From: DYTO01 sp040757795
GTDB lineage: Archaea > Hadarchaeota > Hadarchaeia > Hadarchaeales > Hadarchaeaceae
Assembly (NCBI GenBank): GCA_040757795.1
Contig: JBFLWG010000035.1
Location: 1 to 10,926, forward strand
Length of the DNA stretch: 10,926 nt
Direction of reading: 5' to 3'
A program made the translations under genes and the position numbers. This document shows positions 1 through 7,265 of the stretch, piece after piece. Numbering within the stretch: position 1 is the stretch's first letter; every line of letters starts with the position of its first letter. The notes beneath the pieces were generated by a model. That model was given only the letters and a program-made list of their open reading frames with translations, had not been told where the DNA came from and did no database searches.

Positions 1-66
1 TAAGGTGCGGGGCTTAGGACCCCGTGGCGAAGGCCTTCGTGGGTTCGAATCCCACCCCCTGCACCA
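1..66 (+). tRNA. tRNA-Leu (UAG anticodon), 3' portion, cut by the window edge
   Basis: The 5' acceptor strand and most of the D arm lie outside the window. What remains folds well. The anticodon stem is 8-12 with 20-24 (CGGGG/CCCCG) around a 7-nt loop at 13-19, with TAG at 15-17, which reads CUN leucine codons. A long variable arm follows (stem GAA/TTC at 29-31 and 36-38), as expected of a class II tRNA. The T arm is 39-55 (GTGGG, loop TTCGAAT, CCCAC). The 3' acceptor strand is CCCCTGC at 56-62, then discriminator A63, the usual one for leucine, and a genome-encoded CCA at 64-66. A reading frame running through this tRNA from position 24 is only the upstream extension of the gene that starts at 180. 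Confidence 0.93.
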
Positions 67-93
67 TCCCAAATATTCTAAGCAAAAACAGTC

Positions 94-140
94 GAGTTTT
101 CGACCAAAACCCCACACCCTCGCCTCGCGCGCGAAAACTC
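94..140. repeat. 9-bp inverted repeat between the tRNA and the small membrane-protein gene
   Basis: GAGTTTTCG (94-102) is matched by its exact reverse complement CGAAAACTC (132-140), with 29 nt between them. The left arm also takes part in a local hairpin, GTCGA (91-95) with TCGAC (100-104). The two foldings exclude each other. A TATA-like TTTAAAGG follows at 141-148. It is too close to the ribosome binding site at 168-175 to be a comfortable promoter for a transcript that includes that site. The role is unknown: processing of the tRNA trailer, an attenuator-like leader, or chance. Confidence 0.45.
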
Positions 141-179
141 TTTAAAGGAGAGTATGTAGAACACTTGGGAGGTGAAGAA

Positions 180-548
180 ATGCAACAACCAGCGCCAACG
201 AGAACAATCACCCTGAACGACCTCTTGAACATGCCTGGGGTCTTCCTAGGGCTAGCAGCTATTTTGGTCATGGCGGGCAGTGCAGCTATGTCGTACTTCG
301 AAGGCGTGCTATATGCCCTTCTGGTCATGGCGGGCAGCGCTGTGTTATCCGTGGTAAGAATAGGCATCCCTGCCCTGAACTCGCTATTGCCGGTTGGCGG
401 CGTCTCCACTGCGAGCGGAATGTTTTTGATCATCGTCTTTGGAGGGGCAATCGGAAGGGGAGTAAATGCCTGGCAAAACTGGATTATGGTTGTGTCCGGG
501 TTCATCTGCCTCTTCGCGGCGTTCTTGACACTAAGAGCTCGAAAGTAA
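180..548 (+). CDS. Small four-helix membrane protein, function unknown
   Basis: This is a 122-residue protein that I do not recognise as a named family. The ATG at 180 is chosen because a strong Shine-Dalgarno sequence, GGAGGTGA (168-175), sits 4 nt upstream. Earlier in-frame starts would lie inside the tRNA. The first 18 residues are polar. Four hydrophobic segments follow at roughly residues 20-37, 42-60, 80-94 and 100-117, with a short basic tail (RARK), so it should be an integral membrane protein. Residues 30-35 and 49-54 are both VMAGSA, an in-frame repeat of about 19 residues also visible in the DNA. The gene is co-oriented with the tRNA and convergent with the pilus operon, so membership of that system is not supported. 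It ends just before a stem-loop terminator. Confidence 0.75.
   Translation: MQQPAPTRTITLNDLLNMPGVFLGLAAILVMAGSAAMSYFEGVLYALLVMAGSAVLSVVRIGIPALNSLLPVGGVSTASGMFLIIVFGGAIGRGVNAWQNWIMVVSGFICLFAAFLTLRARK
265..337 (+). repeat. 16-bp direct repeat inside the small membrane-protein gene
   Basis: The 16-mer TGGTCATGGCGGGCAG occurs at 265-280 and again at 322-337. The 57-bp offset is exactly 19 codons, so both copies encode the same residues (VMAG plus flanks) in two successive transmembrane segments. The flanking codons have diverged (for example GTGCAGCTATG against CGCTGTGTTA). This suggests an old tandem duplication of one helix rather than a recent slippage event. Confidence 0.8.
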
Positions 549-562
549 AAAACCAACATAGA

Positions 563-602
563 CACCTGGCCAAAAATCTGCCAGGTGCTTAATTTTTTAT
601 TT
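563..602. terminator. Bidirectional stem-loop terminator between convergent transcription units
   Basis: A perfect 8-bp stem, CACCTGGC (563-570) with GCCAGGTG (580-587), encloses a 9-nt A-rich loop. On the plus strand it is followed by CTTAATTTTTTATTT. On the minus strand, past 563, the sequence runs into a T-run (complement of the A-run at 547-552). It lies 15 nt after the stop of the small membrane-protein gene and about 50 nt beyond the stop of the last pilus-operon gene, so it is placed to end both transcripts. Archaeal termination depends mainly on the T-runs, and the hairpin may instead protect 3' ends. Confidence 0.75.
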
Positions 603-654
603 CACTCGGGCATAGGTAGGACTCGTAGATGCCGCCTCTACTCGGAAATTCCGT

Positions 655-1338
655 TCAAGACATGTTTTCCTGAGCTATCGCCCTTCCGCCGTACTCATCG
701 TAAATAGTCACGGAAACCCTGCTATCAACCTGTACAAGATCAAACCTCATGAACTCGCTGGCGTAGTTGTCGTTCAGCTCCGCCTCAAAGGCCTCCGGAT
801 CAGCCACTCCCTGGGCCTCATCATAAACTTGGTGGGCGACCTTGTACAACCGCCCATAGCGCGGGACCACTCCAGCACCAAGTTTTAGCCCGAAAGCCTT
901 GGTCCCGCTCAGGTGCTCGAGGCTGGCGTCAAGGTAGCCCCACGCCTGAAGCCCTCCGTCCGGCAGCCAGCTCAGCAAAAGGGTGTTTTCCGCGCTCAAG
1001 GGGACCTTAATCTCCTTGAAGTTTGAATAGCTCCAGCCCGCGGATATCCTCTCGTTGAAATAGTTTCTGACGCGCGACTCTACGCCCGTCTTTGTCTCGC
1101 CCCTCCTGCCCGCCTCGTACATCGCTGCGGATACAGCCGTCGTGAGGGCTTCATTTGCCTCGGTCTCCACGCTGGCTGCCGTGGCCTTGGTGGTGTCTAT
1201 GGCGACTGCTTGGTGGAAGCTTGACAGCTGTCTCTGGTACCCCTCCTCAAAAGTGTTGAGCGCCACTATTGACGTGAGAAACACGAACACAGTGAAGACA
1301 GCGAGAGTCGCAGCCGCTCCCCTTTCATCGGCTCTCAA
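655..1338 (-). CDS. Pilin-like protein with class III signal motif, last gene of the pilus operon
   Basis: This 227-residue secreted or pilus-type protein starts with TTG at 1338. An in-frame stop lies just upstream, and an AGGTGA ribosome binding site is a few bases before the TTG. The N-terminus has a short charged leader ending DERG (residues 4-7), then AAATLAVFTVFVFLTSIVAL, which is the arrangement cut by archaeal prepilin peptidases after the glycine. The mature part begins with that hydrophobic helix and continues as a long helical region (about 30-95). A mixed domain without cysteines follows and ends in a beta-rich stretch near residues 200-220. It begins 4 nt after the stop of the previous gene. 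It is larger than the other small subunits, so a minor or tip subunit is possible; that role is inference. No named family was recognised. Confidence 0.8.
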   Translation of the reverse strand: MRADERGAAATLAVFTVFVFLTSIVALNTFEEGYQRQLSSFHQAVAIDTTKATAASVETEANEALTTAVSAAMYEAGRRGETKTGVESRVRNYFNERISAGWSYSNFKEIKVPLSAENTLLLSWLPDGGLQAWGYLDASLEHLSGTKAFGLKLGAGVVPRYGRLYKVAHQVYDEAQGVADPEAFEAELNDNYASEFMRFDLVQVDSRVSVTIYDEYGGRAIAQENMS

Positions 1339-1342
1339 TCCA

Positions 1343-1831
1343 TCACCTACCTACGACCACCCGGGCGTTGACTTTGGCAACCCTGTTCTCGCCCGCTTCC
1401 GCGACTATTATCGTAACGGTCCCTGAGAACGTGAACTGAATGGCCCCTGGCTGGCCGGCATATGATTGTGTCCAGGATAAATTGTCTTTCGTCAGCTGCA
1501 CCATGACTTTGTGGTCTTGGGGAGCCAGATAAGCAAGGATGTTGTCAATCCTCGCTCTCAGGTAGTTCTCTGGCACCACAGTTTCTCCCAGCCCGAGCAG
1601 GTTCTCCGCCACGGCGCTGAAATATGTGAGGGAGTAGTTCTCCACCTGCCCAAGCTCAAGGGTTCTGTAGAGGTACTCCGCCTTAAGCTGGAGCTGGCGA
1701 TCGGCAGCTGACACCACTGCGTCCAGCCTGTAGGCGTGGAGCAACGTGCCCGCAAAAACCATGATCAAAAGCATGAAGGCGATCGCAAGTATGTCGCTTA
1801 CTCCTCTCTCTTCCTGCCTCAGACCCGCCAT
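1343..1831 (-). CDS. Pilin-like protein with class III signal motif
   Basis: A 162-residue protein starting at ATG 1831. Residues 7-25 read EERG then VSDILAIAFMLLIMV, a clear archaeal prepilin signal: a basic/acidic leader, RG, then an uninterrupted hydrophobic helix. Cleavage is expected after G10. The mature chain has the assembly helix (about 11-33), a helical middle (about 40-110) and a C-terminal beta-rich part (about 110-162) rich in T, V and I that ends in a short basic tail. The start lies inside the end of the upstream gene (13-nt overlap), which suggests coupled translation. It is most likely a pilus or pseudopilus subunit exported through the ATPase/platform pair encoded upstream. 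Whether it is the major pilin cannot be told from sequence. Confidence 0.83.
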   Translation of the reverse strand: MAGLRQEERGVSDILAIAFMLLIMVFAGTLLHAYRLDAVVSAADRQLQLKAEYLYRTLELGQVENYSLTYFSAVAENLLGLGETVVPENYLRARIDNILAYLAPQDHKVMVQLTKDNLSWTQSYAGQPGAIQFTFSGTVTIIVAEAGENRVAKVNARVVVGR

Positions 1832-2223
1832 ACTTTCAACTCCATTTTCCCCGCCTCGAAGCGGTAGTTGTCAAAGACGGAAACCGGAATGGAAATTGTC
1901 GAAACGGCCTTTTGGGCGGGTGGTGCCGAGCCATAAGGCCCAAGGGCGCGCTCGGCCCCTGCCAAGTACTTCAGGGCCAGCTGGAACTCAAAGTTCTCTC
2001 CGCCAATCTCCTGCTTAAACTGCATAGACTGGACCTTGCCGGGGTCCACAACATACTCCCTTACGCTTGACCCCTGCCGGTAGGCCAGCGTCTCAAGAGC
2101 CAGATGGTTGGCGATGCTGGAAGAAGCGTCAACCAGGCCGGCTACACCCAAGTTAGTCTTGTACTGGCTGTAGGCGGAGGCCAGGAGGGCGATGAACGTT
2201 ATCACGAGAAGGGCGGACAGCAC
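1819..2223 (-). CDS. Small pilin-like or pilus-associated protein with N-terminal membrane helix
   Basis: A 134-residue protein with a GTG start at 2223, preceded by AAGGAT (2234-2239) about 10 nt upstream. There is no in-frame ATG nearby; an ATA at 2235 would add FKA-type residues but is non-canonical. The N-terminus is directly a hydrophobic helix (about residues 2-18), then a helical stretch containing LVDASSSIANHLALE. The C-terminal half is beta-rich and ends in KMELKVWRV. It lacks the charged leader with K/R-G seen in the neighbouring pilin-like proteins, so it is either a non-canonical pseudopilin or an anchored accessory protein. It begins 14 nt after the previous stop and overlaps the next gene by 13 nt, so it is part of the operon. 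No family was recognised. Confidence 0.72.
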   Translation of the reverse strand: MLSALLVITFIALLASAYSQYKTNLGVAGLVDASSSIANHLALETLAYRQGSSVREYVVDPGKVQSMQFKQEIGGENFEFQLALKYLAGAERALGPYGSAPPAQKAVSTISIPVSVFDNYRFEAGKMELKVWRV

Positions 2224-2237
2224 CGCCTTGAATATCC

Positions 2238-2603
2238 TTACGAGATCCGTGAGACCACCACCTTGTTTTCCTGCACAGTTATGGAAAGGGTGTGAGCGCC
2301 CGAACCCAGCTGCGGCGAGTTATCTGAGAACCTCAGCCCGAGCAGGTTTGCCTGGAAGCCGCGGTTGTCGATGAAAATTTGGTTATCAAAAAAGCGCATC
2401 TGGTAGCCGCCCGGGATGCTTATCTCAACAAGCCTAGACCCACCTGATATAGCCACGAACTCCGACTCTGCCGCAACCTTCATGGCGGCCTCGGTGGCCG
2501 CCCTGTCCCTCGTGACGGCTTGGAAGACCCCATAACCGATGGCGCCTATTGAGACCACAAAAGAAGCCATTATCACAAGGCCAAGCGTCCGCAGGGCTGG
2601 CAT
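2238..2603 (-). CDS. Small minor-pilin-like protein
   Basis: A 121-residue protein starting at ATG 2603, 5 nt after the stop of the preceding gene and without an obvious Shine-Dalgarno sequence, so re-initiation is likely. The N-terminus (MPALRTLG) is short and basic and leads into LVIMASFVVSIGAIGYGVF, a pilin-like assembly helix. A charged helical linker follows at about 28-48. From residue 50 on the chain is beta-rich (SRLVEISIPGGYQM and later strands), as in small archaeal minor pilins. The glycine before the helix has no preceding basic residue, so processing by a prepilin peptidase is uncertain. A role as minor subunit or initiator of the pilus is inferred from position and size. Confidence 0.75.
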   Translation of the reverse strand: MPALRTLGLVIMASFVVSIGAIGYGVFQAVTRDRAATEAAMKVAAESEFVAISGGSRLVEISIPGGYQMRFFDNQIFIDNRGFQANLLGLRFSDNSPQLGSGAHTLSITVQENKVVVSRIS

Positions 2604-2608
2604 GTTAT

Positions 2609-3061
2609 CTACGTTACTGTTAGTTCCAAATATGCTGTTTTTTCAGTGTCGGTGCTTGTGCCGCGAATTGTGATAGTTGATGTTCCCAAGCCCGCGGTGT
2701 TGTCAACTCTCACAGTCATTGTAGAGCCAAAGTTTGGTTTGTCGCTGCTTGTGGAGAAGCTGATGTTAACTCCCGTGGGCGCCCCTGTATAGCTGAGTGA
2801 AACACTTTTATCGTAGGTACTTATGCTTTCAACAGTCACTGTTATTGTCCTTGTGTTTTCACCACTCGCGGGCCGCCCAAGAGTGGCAGCAAGAGTGCTT
2901 TGTCCGTCCAGATAAACGTTGAAAGACAGCAACGATGTGGTGCCCTTCCCTGCCCAAGTGTAAACGCCGTAACCGACACCTATACCTATCACGAGCAGCA
3001 CTATTCCCGCGAATATCTTCATCGCGAGCGGCTCGACGCCTTTCTGGTCCAACATCGTCAT
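2609..3061 (-). CDS. Prepilin-like surface protein with one Ig-like domain
   Basis: A 150-residue protein. The ATG at 3061 overlaps the platform gene's stop as ATGA. A second ATG at 3055 has better spacing (9 nt rather than 3) from the GGAGG at 3063-3067, so the true start may be two codons later. Residues 6-30 are QKG followed by VEPLAMKIFAGIVLLVIGIG, closely matching archaeal pilin leaders of the KGVSP type, with cleavage expected after G8. After a short linker, residues 70-150 form a beta-sandwich-like domain with alternating hydrophobics and the pattern VSLSY...NISFS...FGSTMTVRVD...TITIRGTS. That pattern is typical of Ig-like/NEW3-type domains in archaeal and bacterial surface proteins. 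The same domain occurs in the first gene of the operon. It is a good candidate for the main surface-exposed subunit. Hand-counted GC over 2641-2880 is about 49%, lower than the ATPase and platform genes. Confidence 0.85.
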   Translation of the reverse strand: MTMLDQKGVEPLAMKIFAGIVLLVIGIGVGYGVYTWAGKGTTSLLSFNVYLDGQSTLAATLGRPASGENTRTITVTVESISTYDKSVSLSYTGAPTGVNISFSTSSDKPNFGSTMTVRVDNTAGLGTSTITIRGTSTDTEKTAYLELTVT

Positions 3062-5025
3062 ACGCCTCCTACTGTCACCATCCCTAGTAGAAAGCTCGTG
3101 GCGGTAAATATAGCTGTCGAAACCAGGGTGGACTTCATTACCGCCGACCAGAGCTCCACCTTGTCCCCCGACGCCTTGATGCTCGCGATGTACCTTGCGA
3201 TAATTATAGACAGGATCATGGCCGTGGCCCCCATCACCAGCCTAAGGATTGCGAGCTCTCCTGCCCCCATCACCCCAAGCAAAAACGGTATCCCGACCAC
3301 GCCTGCGACGGCCGTCTTTGCTGCGATTGTAAACCTCATCCCAGACATGAAGTCCATCACCCAGACCGACATCGCGCACACTACTGGGATCAAAACCACT
3401 GCCACGAGCCAGAGGTTCCCCATCGCCTCGTCTATCCTCTCCCTGAACCTTCGCTCGACCCTGTGGAGGGTGCCAAGGAGCTCCGCCGCCATCATGCATG
3501 CCCGGCCGGCCGCAGCCTCGCTCCCCGTCCTGACGCGCGAGATTATCTTGAGGAAGCTTTCTATGAGAGGGTTGTGTCTCCTCCCCCCGCTGAAAATCGC
3601 CTCGTGGAGGCCTATGCCCATCCGCTCCATCTTCATTGAAGCCTCCTTGAGCTCTCCAGAGAGGGGGGAGCCCTCCATCATGACGGAAGCATCTGTCATC
3701 GCCTGGGCTGCCGGCTTCCCGTCCAACATTCGGGAGCCCATGGTGTTCAAGGCATTGCCCCAATCTGTAAGCTTCCGGCGCTCCTCGTCCCTTATCTTGG
3801 CCCGGCTTGATGATGCCAGGTAGGCGTGGACAGCTATAGCCGCGGCGGCCGCCCAAATAAGCCAGAATGTGGACAGGCTCATGGCAATCAACCCGAGCAC
3901 CCCGGACGTCACCCCTAACAGGTGAAGAACTCCCGGCCAGGCGAGCGCCGAGAAGACGAGAACAGGCGGGAGCCAGCTGGGCAGAAGTTTCCTAAAGACA
4001 GATACCTTCCCCTTCGGAGGTAGCCTTGGGTCGTCTTCCGGGATTTCGGGCGGCTGTATCGTGACGGGACGGCGCCCCCCCATGTAAAGCGTGAACAGGA
4101 AGAACGCCATGACAAGGGCCGCCGACATCCCTATGAAGAACTTGATGTCGACCAGCTGCATCCCGATTATAGTGAAAACGGGGGAGAGGCCCACTGTGCC
4201 TATGATGGCGAGGGAGCCGAACGTCAGGAATGCAAGAGTGGGCATGACAAGGCCGTTGAGCCTCCGCGTCAGCTGCTCCTCCGCGCCTTCAAGGACTCTA
4301 GCCGGGGCCTTTGATACGTCCGCAATCCTGGCCGCCTCCTCCTTCGTCCCGGTGGATCTCAAGATGTCGAAGACCGCCTGGCGGGTGCTCTCGTCAAGCC
4401 GTCCCCACTCGTTCGCCACCACGGTTAGAAGGTGCCTGACCGTCTCATACTTCCTGCGCTCGTCCATCTCGAGCAGGCCCTTTTGCAGATCCTCTGCCAG
4501 CTTTCCCTCGCTCGTGTCCGCCGCGTAAACTGTGGCGCCCCTGATGTCCGGGCGGTGGTGGAGGGAGAAGCTCAGCAGCATTATTGTGTTGATAGCCTTC
4601 CCCTGTGCCTCGCTTCTGAGGGAGGCGGCGCGGGATGACGGGTACGACTGGAAAAGCATCATGCCGAGCCCGCCCATCAGCAGGGACAGCAGCGGCAGGT
4701 AGAGCAGGCCCAAGATGTCGCCGCCCAGCAAGACCAAGACCAACCAGATTAGAAGGAGAGGTAGGGCGGGGACAAGGATGGCAAAAAACATTCCCGACGT
4801 GAACTCCTTCGGTGTGACCCTTAGCCCGGCCTCCTTCATGGCGCGGACCGTCTGGTCGCTTAGCTTGGGCTGCCCGACGATGCCCCCGAAGACTCGGCCC
4901 GCCATCCCGCAGAACTTCTCGTAGAAGCTTCTTTCGCTGGGGCCAGCTATTTTTTCAAGCGCGAGCTTCACGTCGCTTGGGACTGGAAACTCCTTCGGCA
5001 GCTTCTTCAGGGTCTTTTCAGCCAA
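3058..5025 (-). CDS. Type IV pilus/archaellum-type membrane platform protein (TadC/FlaJ-like)
   Basis: The 655-residue inner platform of a type IV filament machine, which anchors the ATPase and extracts pilins from the membrane. The N-terminal ~75 residues are cytosolic. Hydrophobic segments lie at about 78-127 (two helices), 258-314 (two to three), 352-404 (two to three), 537-558, 566-616 and 632-652. Between them are two helical cytosolic regions, about 135-255 and 410-535, corresponding to the duplicated T2SSF domain of the FlaJ/TadC family. The second contains the usual small-residue, G-rich helical turns (LDGKPAAQAM, MGIGLHEAIF). TTG at 5025 is preferred because GGAGG lies at 5036-5040, 10 nt upstream. 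It overlaps the ATPase gene by 19 nt and ends in an ATGA overlap with the pilin-like gene. Length is at the upper end for archaeal members. Confidence 0.9.
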   Translation of the reverse strand: MAEKTLKKLPKEFPVPSDVKLALEKIAGPSERSFYEKFCGMAGRVFGGIVGQPKLSDQTVRAMKEAGLRVTPKEFTSGMFFAILVPALPLLLIWLVLVLLGGDILGLLYLPLLSLLMGGLGMMLFQSYPSSRAASLRSEAQGKAINTIMLLSFSLHHRPDIRGATVYAADTSEGKLAEDLQKGLLEMDERRKYETVRHLLTVVANEWGRLDESTRQAVFDILRSTGTKEEAARIADVSKAPARVLEGAEEQLTRRLNGLVMPTLAFLTFGSLAIIGTVGLSPVFTIIGMQLVDIKFFIGMSAALVMAFFLFTLYMGGRRPVTIQPPEIPEDDPRLPPKGKVSVFRKLLPSWLPPVLVFSALAWPGVLHLLGVTSGVLGLIAMSLSTFWLIWAAAAAIAVHAYLASSSRAKIRDEERRKLTDWGNALNTMGSRMLDGKPAAQAMTDASVMMEGSPLSGELKEASMKMERMGIGLHEAIFSGGRRHNPLIESFLKIISRVRTGSEAAAGRACMMAAELLGTLHRVERRFRERIDEAMGNLWLVAVVLIPVVCAMSVWVMDFMSGMRFTIAAKTAVAGVVGIPFLLGVMGAGELAILRLVMGATAMILSIIIARYIASIKASGDKVELWSAVMKSTLVSTAIFTATSFLLGMVTVGGV

Positions 5026-7247
5026 GCCCGCCAGTCCTCCAGGACCCTCTTGTAATCTGGCGCATTTCTCTTGAGGGAAGAAAAGTAGACTCCGTACGCC
5101 CTGCTGACGAATGGAAGCTCCAGGTAGCTCGATTTGCCCGTCTTCCTAGCCATCATCAAAAGGTCGGACTTGATGCGGGCTTCAACCAGAATGCTCTTCA
5201 GGAAATCATCCTCGGCTATGCCAAGCCTCCTGCACAGGGTTGGTATCAGCAGGCTGCCGCCCTTCTCGGGTGAGAGAAAGTCCACAGACCTGGCAACCTT
5301 CATCACGTCAAGCTTGGAGAGGTCGGCTGAATTCAGGCGCTTCACGAGCCCGCTGCCGCCCTTGAGGAAGTTTTTCGGCTGCAAAATATCATGCGCCCTG
5401 TCGTCGACGAAAAGCTCTGTGTACTCCGGCGCCTCCTTCCAGTCCTTCAGGACCTCGGCCACCTCTACTATCCTCCTCACAGCGCCGGACTTTGTGTTGA
5501 AGCGGCCTGTGCTCACGACCAGGTCAACATACTTGAACGCCGCCTCGTGCAGCCCCATGATGTGGACGACGAGGTCGAACATCTCCTTCTTGCTCCTCGC
5601 GTGGAAGCTCGCCACGACCGGCTGGGAGCCCTGCCTGGCCGCGGCCCCCAGCGCAGCTCTGACGGCCTCTGCAGCCCTGACCTCCGTGATCAGCCAGTAG
5701 CTGGCTCCGCCTCTCAGGAAGGCGTTCACCTGTTTCCCGAGGTGCTCCGGGTCGGAAACCCTGACGTTCGCCAACTTGTAGCCCTGCGCGACAAAATCTT
5801 CAGTATGCAGCTCCTCCGTGTCCTGAAATGCAACAATCCTGTTCTGCTGGCCTATCTCGGGAATGTAGGTTTCCACCTGGGAGGTTTTTGCCGACCCCAT
5901 TTCCCCGATGACGAACGCGCTTGCCCCAAGCCTGAGAAGGTTCCCGAGGAGGGAGCTGGCGAGAGGAGTGAGGGTGCCGCGCGAGAGGAAGAGGGGCTGG
6001 GTCCATGGCTTCGAGCGGCGCTTCCTAACGGCGACCTCCACGCTTCTAGCCCATATGGCCGGGTACCTGCTGAGGAAAAGTCTCATGCCGAGCTCCGGGA
6101 TTTCGGCGTCAAGCTGCGGCCGAACCTCATCGAACGATGTCCCAAGGCGGGAAGCAAGAGTCTCCCCCAGGCCGAGAAGAGATGGAGTCGTCCAGTAAAT
6201 CCCCGTCTCAAGCTTCCCCCAGCGCTCGTGCTCAACTGTCACCGGCTGTATTTCCGGCGGCGCGGGGATGTAGATGTCTGTGATGTAGTCGTCATGGCTG
6301 AAAGGCTCGAGAAGGCGATAGGTAAGCCACCTCGCCATCAGCTCCGACAGCCTGCGGATCTCCACGGTGGAAACTTTTTCCTCGCCCTTGAGCATGTGGA
6401 GCAGGACGTTGTACCACTCCTCGGCGAACGACAGCATACGATCAGAATAAGCGAATCTGGCGTGGCCCGGGGCGCCCTCAAGCTTGAGCCTGAAGGCCGC
6501 GTCCAGTATCTCAAGTTGTTTCTGTGGAAGCTTGAACTCTGGCAGGACAATCTCGTAAAACGGGACCGGATTTTCCTTTCTCTCGTATATCTTGACTTCG
6601 CCGCGGTCGTTGGTCAACTTGTAGGAGTCTATTATGCGGGCCCCTGCGGGGGGCTGCTGCCAAACCCCTTCTATGAAGAAGGGTTTGTCCCTAGCAAGGA
6701 AGATCTCATCGTAGTTGTCCTCTTTTAGCTTTTTTACTGCCGGGCTGGCGGTCAGCATGTCTTTGATCGACTCCACAAGTTCGACGAAGTTTTTCTCGGT
6801 GCAGGCCTTACATTCTCCTTTCAATTTCGCATTCTCGGCAGCCGCTCCAATTGACTTTAGATTGTGGGGGTTCGCCGTTACCTGTTCTATAGACTTCAAA
6901 AGGAGAGACATCCGCTCATCTACGCACTTCTTGCACTTTTTCTCATCTCCGCCGTAGAGGGTCTTGTCAAGAGCCAGCTGCTGGGCGGCCGCGATGCTTC
7001 GGGCCAGGCGCGACAGCTCCGGGGAGCAGTAGACTTTGGTCATCGGGGCGACCATCACTACCTGGTCGACCTCCCCCGCCGTCTTGAGCGCCTCGATTAC
7101 CCGGCCGCGGCATTTCTGGTCGGAAAGGGAGCATACACCCTCCGCTGGGGAGAAGTGCATGACCCTCAGCGGGCCGGACTCTTTCACCTCAACCTCTTGC
7201 TGGCCCATGAAGTTCATCTTTAATTGAATCGCCCGGCTAAAAAACAC
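5007..7247 (-). CDS. Type II/IV secretion-type ATPase (FlaI/TadA-like) with N-terminal cysteine pairs and atypical P-loop
   Basis: A 746-residue hexameric-ATPase-family protein that should power filament assembly together with the adjacent platform protein. The core is about residues 290-600. Walker A is GEMGSAKT (448-455), where the glycine before the lysine is alanine. An Asp-box-like region is at 472-480 (QDTEEL), Walker B at 517-524 (WLITEVR, E522), and the His box at 547-552 (SFHARS, H549). Usual family versions are GxxxxGKT, IEDxxE, GEVRG and xxHAxS, so each motif is altered but the key K, E and H remain. The N-terminal ~180 residues are an extension containing C39, C46, C74 and two CxxC pairs (C105/C108, C146/C149), suggesting metal binding. 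About 130 residues extend beyond the core at the C-terminus. The start is GTG 7247; in-frame ATGs at 7217 and 7208 are alternatives. No strong ribosome binding site decides between them. Confidence 0.9.
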   Translation of the reverse strand: MFFSRAIQLKMNFMGQQEVEVKESGPLRVMHFSPAEGVCSLSDQKCRGRVIEALKTAGEVDQVVMVAPMTKVYCSPELSRLARSIAAAQQLALDKTLYGGDEKKCKKCVDERMSLLLKSIEQVTANPHNLKSIGAAAENAKLKGECKACTEKNFVELVESIKDMLTASPAVKKLKEDNYDEIFLARDKPFFIEGVWQQPPAGARIIDSYKLTNDRGEVKIYERKENPVPFYEIVLPEFKLPQKQLEILDAAFRLKLEGAPGHARFAYSDRMLSFAEEWYNVLLHMLKGEEKVSTVEIRRLSELMARWLTYRLLEPFSHDDYITDIYIPAPPEIQPVTVEHERWGKLETGIYWTTPSLLGLGETLASRLGTSFDEVRPQLDAEIPELGMRLFLSRYPAIWARSVEVAVRKRRSKPWTQPLFLSRGTLTPLASSLLGNLLRLGASAFVIGEMGSAKTSQVETYIPEIGQQNRIVAFQDTEELHTEDFVAQGYKLANVRVSDPEHLGKQVNAFLRGGASYWLITEVRAAEAVRAALGAAARQGSQPVVASFHARSKKEMFDLVVHIMGLHEAAFKYVDLVVSTGRFNTKSGAVRRIVEVAEVLKDWKEAPEYTELFVDDRAHDILQPKNFLKGGSGLVKRLNSADLSKLDVMKVARSVDFLSPEKGGSLLIPTLCRRLGIAEDDFLKSILVEARIKSDLLMMARKTGKSSYLELPFVSRAYGVYFSSLKRNAPDYKRVLEDWRAWLKRP

Positions 7248-7265
7248 GGCTGATGCCCCGTCACA

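Noticed and set aside
24..179. Extension of the small membrane-protein frame upstream into the tRNA gene
   Set aside because: The added residues translate tRNA and spacer sequence; the strong ribosome binding site at 168-175 fixes the start at 180.
2900..3823. A 307-residue open frame on the plus strand opposite the platform and pilin-like genes
   Set aside because: It spans two real minus-strand genes and has no recognisable motif; treated as a shadow.
5391..6728. A 445-residue open frame on the plus strand opposite the ATPase gene
   Set aside because: It lies wholly antisense to a gene with clear conserved motifs, has no plausible start context and shows no domain; it is a by-product of GC-rich coding DNA.
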